NCBI RefSeq assembly: GCF_037975245.1
Contig: NC_092583.1
Span: 6,111,264-6,175,263, forward strand
Length of the DNA stretch: 64,000 nucleotides
DNA from: Apostichopus japonicus
Taxonomy: Eukaryota > Echinodermata > Holothuroidea > Aspidochirotida > Stichopodidae
Reading direction: 5' to 3'
Every line of letters starts with the position of its first letter. The stretch's first letter is position 1. The notes beneath the pieces were generated by a model. It did not search any database and was not told where the DNA came from. It saw only the letters and a program-made list of their open reading frames with translations. The translations under genes and the position numbers were made by a program. Positions 1-15,100 of the stretch are shown here, piece by piece.

Positions 1-65
1 TTGTGTACACAATGGGATCAGTTATCTGAAATATATTAAACATAAGGTCACAGTTATATACTTAC

Positions 66-143
66 ATCCCAGCCCTGAAGTCTGCTTACAGCCATCATAT
101 CATTGGCCTGCTTAGGCACAACGCACATGATACGTACTGCTGT
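66..143 (-). CDS. trio: trio-like exon 14, end of DH domain
   Basis: Acceptor GATTTCAG and donor GGGAT|GTAAG bound 78 nt encoding [20 protein letters not shown] then RLQGWD (399-424). M..VP...NDMM..GRLQGF is the last long DH helix before the PH domain in Trio-family proteins. The next exon should begin the PH domain and lies left of base 1. Confidence 0.92.
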
Positions 144-3100
144 CTGAAATCAGAGAAATAAACACAAATACATTGATAAAACTAAGCAAACTTATTATGT
201 GAGTCATGAATTATGTTTGCATCTTCTATTCTTCGTGTTAAGAAAATATATAGCCATCCATCGAATAAAAGCTGCCTTTAACGTGATCATTTGAAGTTTT
301 AAGACTTTTTTCTCTATTATAGTGTAAGAAAAGACTCAAGTGTACCTGGATAGATTGCACCTCCAAGTAACAAACGACAAAGCCTACCTCAGAGTTTTTG
401 CATTCTATGATGGTTGACCAGCCTACAGAATACGACTGATTCCTTCATGTTTGTCCTGTACGCTTTTCTAGATGGAATGATTTGAATATCTTCCCTGCAT
501 TCATGCTAACAATCATGACCTTTCCTTTTTACTCTGAATAATGATAACAATTTATTGTGTGGAACTGTAATAGCAGTAATAGCAGGTCCTGTGTAGTTCT
601 TATCTTTTGCTTTTGAAAGGTGATGTTTTTGTTGTAAAACTTACTTTTGTAATTTCACACACAGTTTATACGAAGAAGCCCAAACCTTGTGAGACTAATG
701 TAAAAGAAGACTTTATGGTGCCATATTTCTAAGGAGTAATGCTGTCTGAAAATATTCTTTGCACCTCCTTTCAATAGCAAAAGCTGCATACTGTTCCAGG
801 AGCAACTTGCAGATAATAACTGGGTGAGAAAATAGTGAATCCAACAGGTCGATAGAATAGTATTAATGATGTGATAAAATCCAAGCATCAAGTCAGTTTG
901 TGATGCCAAAATAGTCATACCTCAAGAGCTACTGAATCTAAAATAGTCATACCTCAAGAGCTACTGAATCTAAAATAGTCATACCTCAAGAGCTACTGAA
1001 TCTAAACCGGCCTTCTGTGTCTGTCTAAGGAAATCCTGAAAGAAAACAAGTAAACAAACCAGCTGATTATCAAGTGAATGTTGATTAGATTGGAGGATAA
1101 GCTCTTGTTTTCACCACAACTGCTGTTTTGAAACACAAGCGATACTTTAGAAAGAGAATAATTTCATCACTTGTTGTGACTGTAAGTGGACTCAAAAACC
1201 ATTTTCTAAAATATTCAGTACCACTCTTTCACACCTGATAGAAATGCAGGACTGATTATATAGAACCTCATTATTATGTTGGGTAATACACAATATATCT
1301 GTCTTCTTTTCCTGATAGGATTTTGCACATACGAATCCAATCTGAAGTGTGCAAACTACTTGCAACATACCTTCAAGAGCAGTTGATACTTCATAATACG
1401 TTGCACTGGTTTGATCAAAAGATCAGAAAGACTCAATTTGTGGTTCATCTTTACTCGCAGCTCCTTAATTTGAGAAGAAAAGAGGAAGAGATATCTCAAG
1501 TACTTAAAATGCAGAGTTTGATAAGATAGCAAATTGAATATCACTAAAAATCAAACTACAATTGAAAACAAGATTCAGCAACAAAAGAAAAATGACTTAC
1601 TTCAAAGAAAGACTCAAATTCATTTACAATATACTCTGACTTGGGCTTGTTCTGGCAATAAACCACATACATATGCAAGCGACGTTCCTGAAGAAAAACA
1701 AGAAAGAAACTGACAACAATGAAACAGTACTATATCATACTATCAAAATAATGTAACACACATGTAATGCAAGTGCTGGTACATTACCAGGCTTTGAATG
1801 GCACCAACTTGTTATTAATCCAAACTCACTGATAAATAAGGAAACCAATGAGCCCTCTAATATTAAGATTCCAGATTTACAAGGCTGACAAGGACAACAC
1901 AACATACCTTAGGGCTCTTGAAGGTCTAGCAATTATAGCCAACTTGAGCATGTTAAGAAATATGTATAAAGGAAACTACCTATGACATAGGGACAGACAC
2001 TGGAATGATTTACCAAACTCATATTTTTTTTTTAGAAAATTAATTTAACAAACTAACGTTTAGTAATGACATCTAGCAATATCATAATATTTAAAATAAT
2101 ACCATTTACACACTGTATAGACAGAACCAAGTTAAATCTGTTCATTTAAAATGGATGTTTATTATTACATTACACTTGAATTTCTTAAATGATCACTTCT
2201 CTAACACTATAACAGCCAATGAGACACTTACATATCTTTTGAAGAGCGGAGCCAATCTCTCTGGATCCTCAGCACACTTGTTTAGTTCCATTTCAAATGT
2301 ACTGTGAAGGAAATTTAATAACATGAATTGGTTGAAATTCAATTTACCATATTACCTATTAAAGGTAGTAGTAAACACATCACTAACATACTGTGTAAAA
2401 ATTTTTGATAATTACTAGCTATTAAAAGCTTGATTGACCAAAGATGACAGACTTACTCTCTATGAAATTCATAAATGCGTGCAATATTTCCAAAGACCAT
2501 CTTCACTTTACCGTCTTCAAAGTCTGGCGGACGACTTTCGGCATCTTTCATTCTTTCCATATAGCCCTGGAAAGACAAAAATAAAAAAGTGACATATTTG
2601 CATAAATTAGTACTAAGAGTTAATCAGCTCAGTGTCTTGTTGATTGTCTCCAATTGAGACTTTTGTGAGTTTCCATTATAAACTGTTTGTTTGTGTTCAT
2701 CTATTCTTCTTACTTTGCTTTTCTTATTTTGTTTTGAAAATTATACGTTACGTAATTCTTTTATGTAATGCATGGCCTACGTTTACAATCTTTGTAGAGC
2801 CTTCTGTGGGTTCCTCAAAAACTTTTTCACTTTGTTATTCGGTATTTGATTACAATTTTGTTACAACAAAATGAGTTTCAATAAATGTTATTAAATGAAA
2901 ATCAAAACTGATATACTTTTGAATCCATTCAGCATGTACTATTATAAATAGAGGTAGAATTACAATGAATTAGCAATGTGTACATGGCTATCACATTGAT
3001 GGAAAATATTACATAGCTGCAAATAGACCTAGCAATGTGAACATGGCTATCACATTGATGGAAAATATTACATAGCTGCAAATAGAACCTAGCAATGTAA

Positions 3101-6100
3101 ACATGGCTATCACATTGATGGAAAATATAACATAGCTGCAAATAGACCTAGCAATGTGTACATGGCTATCACATTGATGGAAAATATTACATAGCTGCAA
3201 ATAGACCTAGCAATGTGAACATGGCTATCACATTGATGGAAAATATTACATAGCTGCAAATAGACCTAGCAATGTGAACATGGCTATCACATTGATGGAA
3301 AATATTACATAGCTGCAAATAGACCTAGCAATGTAAACATGGCTATCACATTGATGGAAAATATTACATAGCTGCAAATAGACCTAGCAATGTGTACATG
3401 GCTATCACATTGATGGAAAATATTACATAGCTGCAAATAGACCTAGCAATGTGAACATGGCTATCACATTGATGGAAAATATTACATAGCTGCAAATAGA
3501 CCTAGCAATGTAAACATGGCTATCACATTGATGGAAAATATTACATAGCTGCAAATAGACCTAGCAATGAGTACATGGCTATCACATTGATGGAAAATAT
3601 TACATAGCTGCAAATAGACCTAGCAATGAGTACATGGCTATCACATTGATGGAAAATATTACATAGCTGCAAATAGACCTAGCAATGTGTACATGGCTAT
3701 CACATTGATGGAAAATATTACATAGCTGCAAATAGACCTAGCAATGTGTACATGGCTATCACATTGATGGAAAATATTACATAGCTGCAAATAGACCTAG
3801 CAATGTGCACATGGCTATCACATTGATGGAAAATATTACATAGCTGCAAATAGACCTAGCAATGTGTACATGGCTATCACATTGATGGAAAATATTACAT
3901 AGCTGCAAATAGACCTAGCAATGTGTACATGGCTATCACATTGATGGAAAATATTACATAGCTGCAAATAGACCTAGCAATGTGTACATGGCTATCACAT
4001 TGATGGAAAATATTACATAGCTGCAAATAGACCTAGCAATGTAAACATGGCTATAACATTGATGGAAAATATTACATAGCTGCAAATAGACCTAGCAATG
4101 TGTACATGGCAAACACATTGATGGAAAATATTACATAGCTGCAAATAGACCTAGCAATGTGTACATGGCTATCACATTGATGGAAAATATTACATAGCTG
4201 CAAATAGACCTAGCAATGTGTACATGGCTATAACATTGATGGAAAATATTACATAGCTGCAAATAGACCTAGCAATGTGTACATGGCTATAACATTGATG
4301 GAAAATATTACATAGCTGCAAATAGACCTAGCAATGTGAACATGGCTATCACATTGATGGAAAATATTACATAGCTGTCAATAGACCTAGCAATGTGTAC
4401 ATGGCTATCACATTGATGGAAAATATTACATAGCTGCAAATAGACCTAGCAATGTGTACATGGCTATCACATTGATGGAAAATATAACATAGCTGCAAAT
4501 AGACCTAGCAATGTGTACATGGCTATCACATGATGGAAAATATTACATAGCTGCAAATAGACCTAGCAATGTGTACATGGCTATCACATTGATGGAAAAT
4601 ATTACATAGCTGTCAATAGACCTAGCAATGTAAACATGGCTATCACATTGATGGAAAATATTACATAGCTGCAAATAGACCTAGCAAAGTGTACATGGCT
4701 ATCACATTGATGGAAAATATAACATAGCTGCAAATAGACCTAGCAATGTGTACATGGCTATCACATGATGGAAAATATTACATAGCTGCAAATAGACCTA
4801 GCAATGTGTACATGGCTATCACATTGATGGAAAATATTACATAGCTGCAAATAGACCTAGCAATGTGTACATGGCTATCACATTGATGGAAAATATTACA
4901 TAGCTGCAAATAGACCTAGCAATGTGAACATGGCTATCACATTGATGGAAAATATTACATAGCTGCAAATAGACCTAGCAATGTGTACATGGCTATCACA
5001 TTGATGGAAAATATTACATAGCTGCAAATAGACCTAGCAATGTGTACATGGCTATCACATTGATGGAAAATATTACATAGCTGCAAATAGACCTAGCAAT
5101 GTGAACATGGCTATCACATTGATGGAAAATATTACATAGCTGCAAATGATCTGCAAATGAATGCTACTTGCTAGCATTTACTTGGATCAGCATATATACA
5201 TCTACTGTATGTATATACGTGGTTATTCTGGACTAAGTGTTATTACCATTTTGAAAGTTAACATGTCTTATCCAGTGTTACAGTAGCCGCTGTAACATTA
5301 ATGCAACAAACAACTAATAGCCACTCTTCATTGGTTTTTAAGGTGACAGAAGTTATTATAGGAAAACGAACAACTGCCTGAAAGAATAACATAGTCACAA
5401 GTTGTAAGTTGTCTCTTATAAGCCTACCTAATAGTTAAAAAGAAATGTGGTTCCCACAATATTCACCCCAAATCAGTTTAATGCAATGCCACTTTAATAT
5501 AAATAGGATAATGACATTGAAATTGTCAGAATTAATACATTAGGTGATTTTAAAGTACACAAATGTAATTCCATTGTTGCAAAATTACACAAAATATTTG
5601 TTCTTTGGTTTTTTTGTTACTCTGTTTGATGCTGAAGTGTGAAGTTAATAATATACCAATGAATGTTGTCAACTCATTTTGTGAGGAATCCCAACTTGAC
5701 ATTTCAAATTGGAGTCAACTCGTAAATAGAAAACATGAACACCTTTGTCAGTGTGCACTATGATATCTAACCTATGACTTTTTGTTTCATATTGAAGCAA
5801 AATGTAACAGCTTCAAATTGCGCTGTCTTGAAAACGACATGGAGAAGTTGAATGTAATATCCATAAGGATATTGAAAAATATCTTTCTCTTTCATCAGAT
5901 GCAATAACAAATCCTATTTCTGCATCATATAAAGAATGGACAATTGATGACAAAACAACTGGACTTTCTCAAACTTGTAAAGCTAAATGGGAACATCACT
6001 GAGACCAAAAAGACTTGTTTTCCAACTGATTTCTTATTTCTACTTGTATAAATGTCCTAAAAAAGTTTAACCATCATTTGATGAACTCCTAAAGTTGAAG

Positions 6101-9100
6101 GGTACCTTAATATCTCAGGACCAGGTGTAGCTGCAAGAACTATTTCCCCTAACATCCTCACTAGGTTTGCACTCTAGGGCATTGCTGGATCATTCCAGCG
6201 ACCAATCACAACCATCACCTTTTACTTTCAGATACATATAACCATTGAAGTATCGTGGAGAATAACAATGAACCTAAATGGACAATACACATGATGTAAC
6301 TTAACTAATAAGAAAGTTACAATCCTGCCAAAACTGTCTGCATAAAAGGCACCTAGAAATGTATGATATATGTTCTACAAAAGGGCCAAACCCACCTGAA
6401 GTTTTGTCCCAATCCCTCACCCCTTTGTTTTGGGAAACTACCTACCACACTGGTCTTATTTGAAATTGACATGTTAACACTGGACCAACCTCCCTGTTAA
6501 TTTTCAGAAATTTGGAACTGAGAGTGTTCCAAGTGACCAACTTCTGGTTATCTTTCATAATTCTTTGCATAATAATTGTTCATATACGGAAAGGTAAACC
6601 AGATTGGTTTACTTTACACACTGTGTCTTACTTCAACTACTTTGCCAAGGTCAAGAACATAGTCCTTCTCAGTTTCCACTGTCTCCATTAATATGTACCT
6701 GGAAGCAAAGAGAAAAAGAAACACAAACTTAGGAAGTCAGCAAGTTCTACAAAAATCAGGAACAAATTTGTTTGCAATAGAAGCATGACAAAACATGAAG
6801 TTGTCTTGAAAGCTTCTAGTTTAAGGAATGCACACTGGTGCAACATACAATGCTTTTAAACATCAAGTTGTCTTGAAAGCCTTCTAGTTTAAGGAATGCA
6901 CACTGGTGTAACATACAACGCTTTTAAACATCTAGTTGTCTTGAAAGCCTTCTAGTTTAAGGAATGCACACTGGTGTAACATACAATGCTTTTAAACATC
7001 AAGTTGTCTTGAAAGCCTTCTAGTTTAAGGAATGCACACTGGTGTAACATACAACACTTTTAAACATCTAGTTGTCTTGAAAGCCTTCTAGTTTAAGGAA
7101 TGCACACTGGTGTTACATACAACACTTTTAAACATCAAGTTGTCTTGAAAGCCTTGTAGTTTAAGGAATGCACAATGGTGTAACATACAACGCTTTTTGA
7201 ACCTGTTCTCTGGCAAGGTGAGTCCTCCTTCTTTGATTTGCTATATTTATCCTCAGCATAGACGAACGGTCTTACTTAAGATAAACCTTGAAACAAGCAA
7301 GACACTGGGCCTTGTTCAAAATACTTAAAAGTCCTTTAAATAACAGAGACCTGCAGGAACCATGCAACCTACATAGTTTAACAAAACTATTACAGTTGTA
7401 ATTCCATATCTTACAAAGATTATAGCTTGAAGCCTTACGTTCTTTTATCTAGAGCAGCCTTTATCTTGGCTTCAGCGGCATCTAATGCAGGTTCCTCTTG
7501 TTTTACTTCTTCCACCTTTTCCTCTTCTTTTGGTGGTTCCTCTGTCTGTTTTACTTCTTCTGAGTTTATTGCATCATCCTAAAGAAACATCAGGCAATAG
7601 AAACAATCAATTGTACTGGTAGATGAAACAAACAGGTAAATGAAACGTTCAGTTATGTACATTACACTTGAAAGTCCCCCAAGATGCCCCTAGATAAGCA
7701 TGAATGCCCCCAAATAGGCCAATAATTTGTACCTGGTATGACTTTAGACAAAAAAATAGTAACTTTTGTAAACAATTGCATGTACCCAGTGACCAGAATT
7801 TCAAAAGAATTGCATTATAATAGCTCAATATATAGTATTCATTTTGAGATAAAACAGCATTTGGCCATAATGTCTCTCCACATCGCAAAATGCCCAAAAG
7901 TCAACAAACCCATTTGAGAAACCAGACTCGGATAGTTTACACTGCATTAATTAAGGGTCAAACCTGGGCAAATTTTTGTGCCAACCAAAACTGACAAGAG
8001 TCAATTGCACATTTTTCTTAGATGTTAAAGGGATAATCCTGTAGCTGTACAAAAAAAAACAAGAACAAAAAACAGAACCTGCCCACTAAGTCTGATACAA
8101 AGCACTATTTATCAGAGTTATACAGGAACTTTTAATGAAATGTATATTGCTAGTTTACCTCTGACTTGTTCTTTTCCCCTGCAGTAGTTGCTTCTTCCTT
8201 TGTATTTTCATTCTTACTCTCTGTGCTTTCTGGTACCATCACCTGCAAACAAATGAAAGAGTAACAAAGCACTCACATTTGGGAACAGTTATGTTCTTCT
8301 TTTCTAATGATCACACCATGGAATGTAGAGAAATCAAACTTAACAGTAAAATACAACTCTGGCTTAAGTCAAATCAGCAGAGTACAAGATTCCCAACATC
8401 AAATAACTGTGCAGGTTTAACCAAAAGATATGACTGGTTACCTAGATGGTAATTAGAATAAGAAAGAAAAAATTGCTGAAGTCTGGAAAACAAAACTATC
8501 GTTGGTGCTTCCCATTGCACTGAGGCAGAAATGTTTAAGATGGGAAATTAAAATACGACCTCAGATGGTTACTTGCCTTTAAATACATTATATATGCAGC
8601 ACAAGAGTAGTTTGCAAGCTAACTCTAGCTGAAGTTCATACTGCATGTGCCTAAGCCGACCTTTGACCTTCACCTAAGATAGCAAGGATGTTAAACTACA
8701 TATGGTAAAGTCAAATCAGCATAAGTTTCACATCTTCATTGAGACCTGACCTTTAGAAATTTCATAATTTCAAAAATGTCAAACTTAAAAACAATAAGGT
8801 CTTTGTACTCAATATAGGGAAGCCATGTTCAAAATATGAGAGCCAATACACTCTTCTACCTGGAGATATCATGTTTACGAGTTTTGACTCCTGGTGACCT
8901 TAAATGAACTCTAGCCTACAACAAATTGTGTAAAAACCTTAAGGCCACTTTACCGTGTAAATATACAGACATTCAAATTCTGGAGATAAAGCATTTTTGA
9001 GATTTGTGCATTTGCCCTCTGCTGATCCCAAATGACCTTTGGCCTCCACCCAAACTAATAGGGTTCTTGTACTAATTATGGGGAAGCCATATGCACAATA

Positions 9101-12100
9101 TGGGAACTGCAGGTTTCCTATCTGGAGATATAGTGGTTTACAATTTTTAACCCTTGGTGACCTTAAATGAACTCTCACCTACACCAAATTTCAAAAACTT
9201 TACTCTACATAATGCTACCCTACCATGTGTATATATGGGCTCCTTTGCTGTCAAGTTCTGGAAATACAGCATTTTAAGATTTGCATATTTGTTTTGGCCT
9301 CTGGTGATCCCAAATGACTAACTTCCACCCAAAATAATAGGGTTCTTTTTATTAATGATGGGGAAGCCACATATGAGAATTGCAGAGGTTACCTATGGAA
9401 ATATCTTGTTTACAAGCTAGGGTGTCAGATACACACACAAACCAGACTGCATAGGTTACTTGCCTGCCTATGACAAGTAACCAACTAGAGCACACATGGT
9501 GCTAAACTCACAGTAAGCTAATAGTCAGTTTTGTATAAGTATATACAGGGCTGGATATGTTTAGATGCAAGCACTACAACCTTCACATACTACAACTCAT
9601 AGGCAGGAAGATGACCAGAATACCCATATCTGTACAGGTCACTTTTCAGATTGTTCTTTAAATCCCTGAATGATAACCCGCAACATCGAGGTTCCTACAA
9701 TACAGGGAAGTCAACTACAACCTTGTTCTGTAGGTCACCACTGCATCATAAATGACAAGCATTCATTGATTTTGTGTTGTCCTTTGACATTGATGTATAA
9801 TATTGCAGACTAGAATACTCATCATATTGTAGAGCTAGAGATTAATATCTGTTTCATTTATTTATAAATCATATATGAAAATGGTACCTGATGGAAGTAG
9901 TCCTATGATATATCATTAACCGTCAGTGTCTACTGACCAGTTTTACCAAAGTAACAATGGGCAAATCTGCTTTAAATACTATATTCAGCCAAATAATATG
10001 TAATGTTCACTACAGTGCACACTTAAAACTGCTGACTTGTCAAGTAGATTTGATTCCATAATGCTTTTGTAACTAGAGCAGCAATGATGCACTTCCTCAA
10101 CCTACAGACTATAGGAATTGTCCAGTCTTTGATTCCTTCTGGGTGAACTTGTGACATATAGACAAAAACAAGAGCCCAAATGGTCACTTTGGTTCCTTTG
10201 CTTAAAGGAAAACAAATGTGTTGTATATGTCATCACCCAATATTATCATCATACCAACTTCAGTTGAAACAATATGACACTGTCTCTAATGAATATGCAT
10301 AGTATCAACTTCACACATGGTCAGGTGCCATACCAGTCATTCCAATAGTAACCTAACTGCTAACACAAGAGCCCAACGACACTATCCAGAATGGGGTCCA
10401 GAAAAACATTGGCACAAAAAGATTGGGACCAAAAAAGTCCAAACAAAACTTCGGTTCCCAAAATAGGTCCCACAAAATTTTGGGCCTGGGCCTAACATCT
10501 TTAGGCCCACATGCACCAGTTATTAATCAACTATATTTCAAGTTTGGATACAATGCAATTTGAGGGTGTGGAGTCATTGCAATTTTTCAATTTTGGCCCC
10601 TCCCCAAAATATTGGGCCCAATAAATTTTGAGCCTAAAAGTTCCCAAATATATTGGGTCCACAAATTTAGGTGCCACAAATTTGGCCCAAAGAATGTGTT
10701 CCAAAATGCATTTGAGGTTAAAATTTAAATTTGGGCCCACATAGCCTAAAAGCAGGCCTGGAGTTTTTGGGGTATCAGATGGCCTACATGTACCAGCTAT
10801 TAACCAACAACTGTATACTAAGTTTGGCTACAATCCAACTAAGGTTACAGAGTTATTGCAATGTAAAGAAAATATGGGCAAGAATGGCTCCAACCATAGT
10901 GGGCACCACATATTCAGGCCCAAAGGATGTGTCCCAAAATGCATTTGAGGTTGAAACAAAATTTGGGCCCACCCAACCCCATTACCTCATTAATATTCAT
11001 ACGGTCAGTGCAAAAATGGATAGGGCACACCTTCTCATTATAATACATGTACATAGCAAGTATAGAAATATCCATCACTTTGTTGAGTTATCAGACCAAG
11101 CAAGTGTCACAAGCACACACACATACACCAACCTGACTGCATAGGTTCCTTTGCTTCCAGCAAAGAACCATAAATGACAGTTGTTAGGAATGTAATGTGG
11201 CTACTGTTGTAATGTAATGTAAATAAAATCTTATATAGCGCACTAGGCGCGATGCATCTGTGCACTTTACAAACAATTTGTTGGCTATCTTCTGTGACTA
11301 TCTTCTATAGACAACTAACCATTTTAACTTTGAAAGAGAAAGTTGCATTCATGTAGCATCATATACACAATGCACTAAATTGCACATAAAATAATAACTT
11401 CCCAAGGAAAGCTATGAAGCTGAAAGGAGTCAACAGGTTTTTGGTTCAGACTTGCTACATTACCAGACAATAAGTAGCATACCTTGTCTTCTAACGTAGT
11501 AGATGCCATTTGTTCTGTTAACATTGGCTGTAGTTCCATTGGTGGAGGCAATGGTACAGTCTCCAGGTCACCTTCAGGTTCCTCTTCAATTGGTTGCTGT
11601 TTGCTGCTATCAGGAATGCTTGATGTTGATTCAGGCGTCTGGGAAGGTTTACAACTATCCTGAGAACAGTAAGAAAAACCTCTCTGTATAAATACCTTAC
11701 AAAATACCAGATAAATATCATCAACACATTAGAGAACATGAATAATAATAGAAAGTTAGGCAATTGTAATCTGGTAGGGTTAGGTCTTAGGTTAAATAAA
11801 CAAGGCAATTGAATAGTTTGCCAAGAAAGCAAACTGATGTCTATGACATAATACTGTGAATCTATGTGTGTAGTAATTGTGGTCTTGTAACGTGGAACAG
11901 GAAAGGTTGTCTTGTTCAGGTTGCAACTCCACCACATGGTTTACAAAGTATGCAGAGTGACAATTGATACCAATTGTCGCCGGAATTGGAATGAATAAAC
12001 TAAAATGATAGTAGCTCATCTTGCATTTTGTGGACAAACTATGTCATAAAATGGGTTATACTCATAAATTTGGCATTCTGCAACACTCAACTCTGTTCTA

Positions 12101-15100
12101 GGGTAAGGTTCAGAGAAAGACTATATGCTGATAAGAGCTCATCAATTCTTTTCTAGATACATTCAGCTAGGAACAACTTTGACTTGCTTTTCCATTGCAT
12201 CATACAACTAATGAAACAGTTTTGCTAACATGAGTAAAAGATGATTTCAAGCAACATAGCAAAAAGAATAATCTAAAAAAATCGAATAATTAGTGTAAAA
12301 ATTGTTGGGTAACAAAATGCCGAAACTAGAATAAAAGAAGGATTCTATTAGTTAATTTGAAAATGCCAGTTCAAATGTGTACTTAAAAGGCATAGCTGGT
12401 GGTTTTTCGACATCCTCTAAGCCATTCAACTTTATGTTACATTGAATTTTTACATGTGTACCTTTACATTGATGTATGGCACATTGTATTATTTTCTTTT
12501 GATCAAACCTAGCACTTTTGGACAAGGAATTTGCTCTTTTGGCAAAAGTTCCTAAGCCCTCACGTGACTGCAGGTCCGGTTGAGGAAATATTTCGATCAA
12601 GCTATTCACTTCAGCACTAACACTATGCTGATACAACAACACTGTCATACTGTTATAATCAAAATGCCCAACGAATTGTGTAGTAGGAGGTTGCAAAAAC
12701 ACTTCTGAAAACCAAAATTTAAGTTTCTTTTAGTGTCCCAGTCATCAAACCGACATATACATTGCAAGCTTTGGATTAATTTTGTAAGTAGCACCAGCAA
12801 ATAGTTTCTCGCTCCCGTGTTTCCCACCGTCTGCAGGCGAATATATGTTCAGCACACTTCAACACAAACACGTATTATAGGCAGTATTGTCTACGCAGAG
12901 GCCCTCTAAAGGTATTGTCTCCCTAATTTTGATATTTGCCTAAACTCATTAGCCACAATTGCCCCGTTATTCTAATGTGCATACTCAATTGTTTATCTTC
13001 AGCCATGATTTACCCCATAGGTGCAGGAAAAAAGATGATATTACAAAAGTGTACACTATGTGACTTAGTTCTCTTTAGCAGAACCAATGACACGACAATA
13101 TGCACAGGGCTATTACTTAGTGATGCACACTAACACATACAGACGATATGTATTGTAAGCATGTATATACTGTACTGAGACGGTAAAAGTTTTTGCATTT
13201 TTTAATTTTTGAAACTCATATATGGAATCTGGAATCTATTAGGCGAATTTTTTTACTGTGTGTTCACTTCGCTTGTGTATCTTCTTTTTTGTGGAGTTGT
13301 GACATTCTGAAAGCCATACACTGTAACAGCGTGACTGAGACATACCCAAAGCTTTATATTTTGTGGATTTGACTAATAATCCACCACTAACTGGAAGCTA
13401 ACTGCAAACTGATTAATTGCAACAACAAATGAAGAAATACCCGAGATGTTGACATATTTCACAAGGTGGAAATTTCAATTGCGGCAATCCCTCGATACCA
13501 TACGGCACAGTATGTTTACTGGCCTTTAATAGCAGCGAATCTTACGAAATATGACCAGTCGTTCAGAGAGTTTTTTTTAACCATAGATTACTTTCAATTG
13601 AAGAATTGCTACCCAAAATGAGTTAACAAATGTATGAACAATTCTAACAACCTTTTCTTTCTCTTGTTCTCATGTTTATTGGGAGAGTGAAGTTAATAAA
13701 TAGTTCATGTTAATGAGCTTTTATGCTTCACGTTTCTGGTCATTGAGAATCTGAGACATAAAATTTCTCTTAATTTACTGTCTCTTTCAACTAAACAGGA
13801 ACCACAGTATGAATTGTGTACTAAAATACTTAAGTATGAGCCAAAGAAAAGGATTTATTTTGGCCTCCAAGCTATGCATTTAAATCAGTCATATGTCCGG
13901 TTCTACATAGATCAGATTAATTGTTAAGTTGTGCTTGTCCTGCTGTACATAAATCAGGTTGAGTGTTAAGTTATACGTGTCCTGTTGTACATATATCAGG
14001 TTAAGTGTTAAGTTGTACATGTCCTGCTGTACATAGATCAGCTTAAGTGTTAAGTTGTACATGTCCTTCTGTCCATATATCAGGTTATTTCTTAAGTTGT
14101 ACATGTCCTGCTGTCCATAGATCAGGTTAAGTGTTAAGTTGTGTATGTCCTGTTTAACATAGATCAGGTTTAGTGGTAAGTTAAACATGTCCTGCTGTAT
14201 GCAGGTCAGGTTAAGTTGTACATGTCCTTCTGTCCATAGATCAGGTTAAGGTTAAGTTGTGCATGACCTTAGGTCCTTATATCAGGTTCAGGTTAAGTGT
14301 TAAGTTGTGCATGTCCTGTTGCTCATATATCAGGTTAAGTGTTAAGTTGTACATGTCCTGCTGTACATAGATCAGGTTAAGTGTTAAGTTGTACATGTCC
14401 TTCTGTGCATAGATCAGGTTAACTGTTAAGTTGTGCATGTCCTTCTGTCCATAGATCAGGTTAAGGTTAAGTTGTGCATGACCTTAGATCCTTATATCAG
14501 GTTCAGGTTAAGTGTTAAGTTGTGCATGTCCTGTAGCTCATATATCAGGTTAAGTGTTAAGTTGTACATGTCCTGCTGTACATAGATCAGGTTAAGTGTT
14601 AAGTTGTACATGCCCTCCTGTCCATAGATCAGGGTAAGTGTTAAGTTGTACATGTCCTGCTGTACATAGATCAGGTTAAGTGTTAAGTTGTGCATGACCT
14701 TAGGTATTTATATCAGGTTCAGGTTAAGTGTTAAGTTGTGCATGTCCTGTTGCTCATATATCAGGTTAAGTGTTAAGTTGTACATGTCCTGCTGCTCATA
14801 TATCAGGTTAAGTGTTAAGTTGTACATGTCCTGCTGTACATAGATCAGGTTAAGTGTTAAGTTGTACATGTCCTTCTGTCCATAGATCAGGTTAACTGTT
14901 AAGTTGTGCATGTCCTTCTGTCCATAGATCAGGTTAAGGTTAAGTTGTGCATGACCTTAGATCCTTATAACAGGTTCATGTTAAGTTGTGTATGTCCTGT
15001 TGCTCATATATCAGTTTAAGTGTTAAGTTAAACATGTCCTGCTGTATGCAGGTCAGGTTAAGTTGTTCATGTCCTTCTGTCCATAGATCAGGTTAAGGTT

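Noticed and set aside
655-918. 87-codon minus frame next to exon 13
   Set aside because: Starts inside intron 13 next to the duplicated donor; exon 13 to exon 14 joins in phase without it.
5790-6010. Decayed coding sequence
   Set aside because: Short plausible peptides in different frames, but I could not tie them to any family; chance cannot be excluded.
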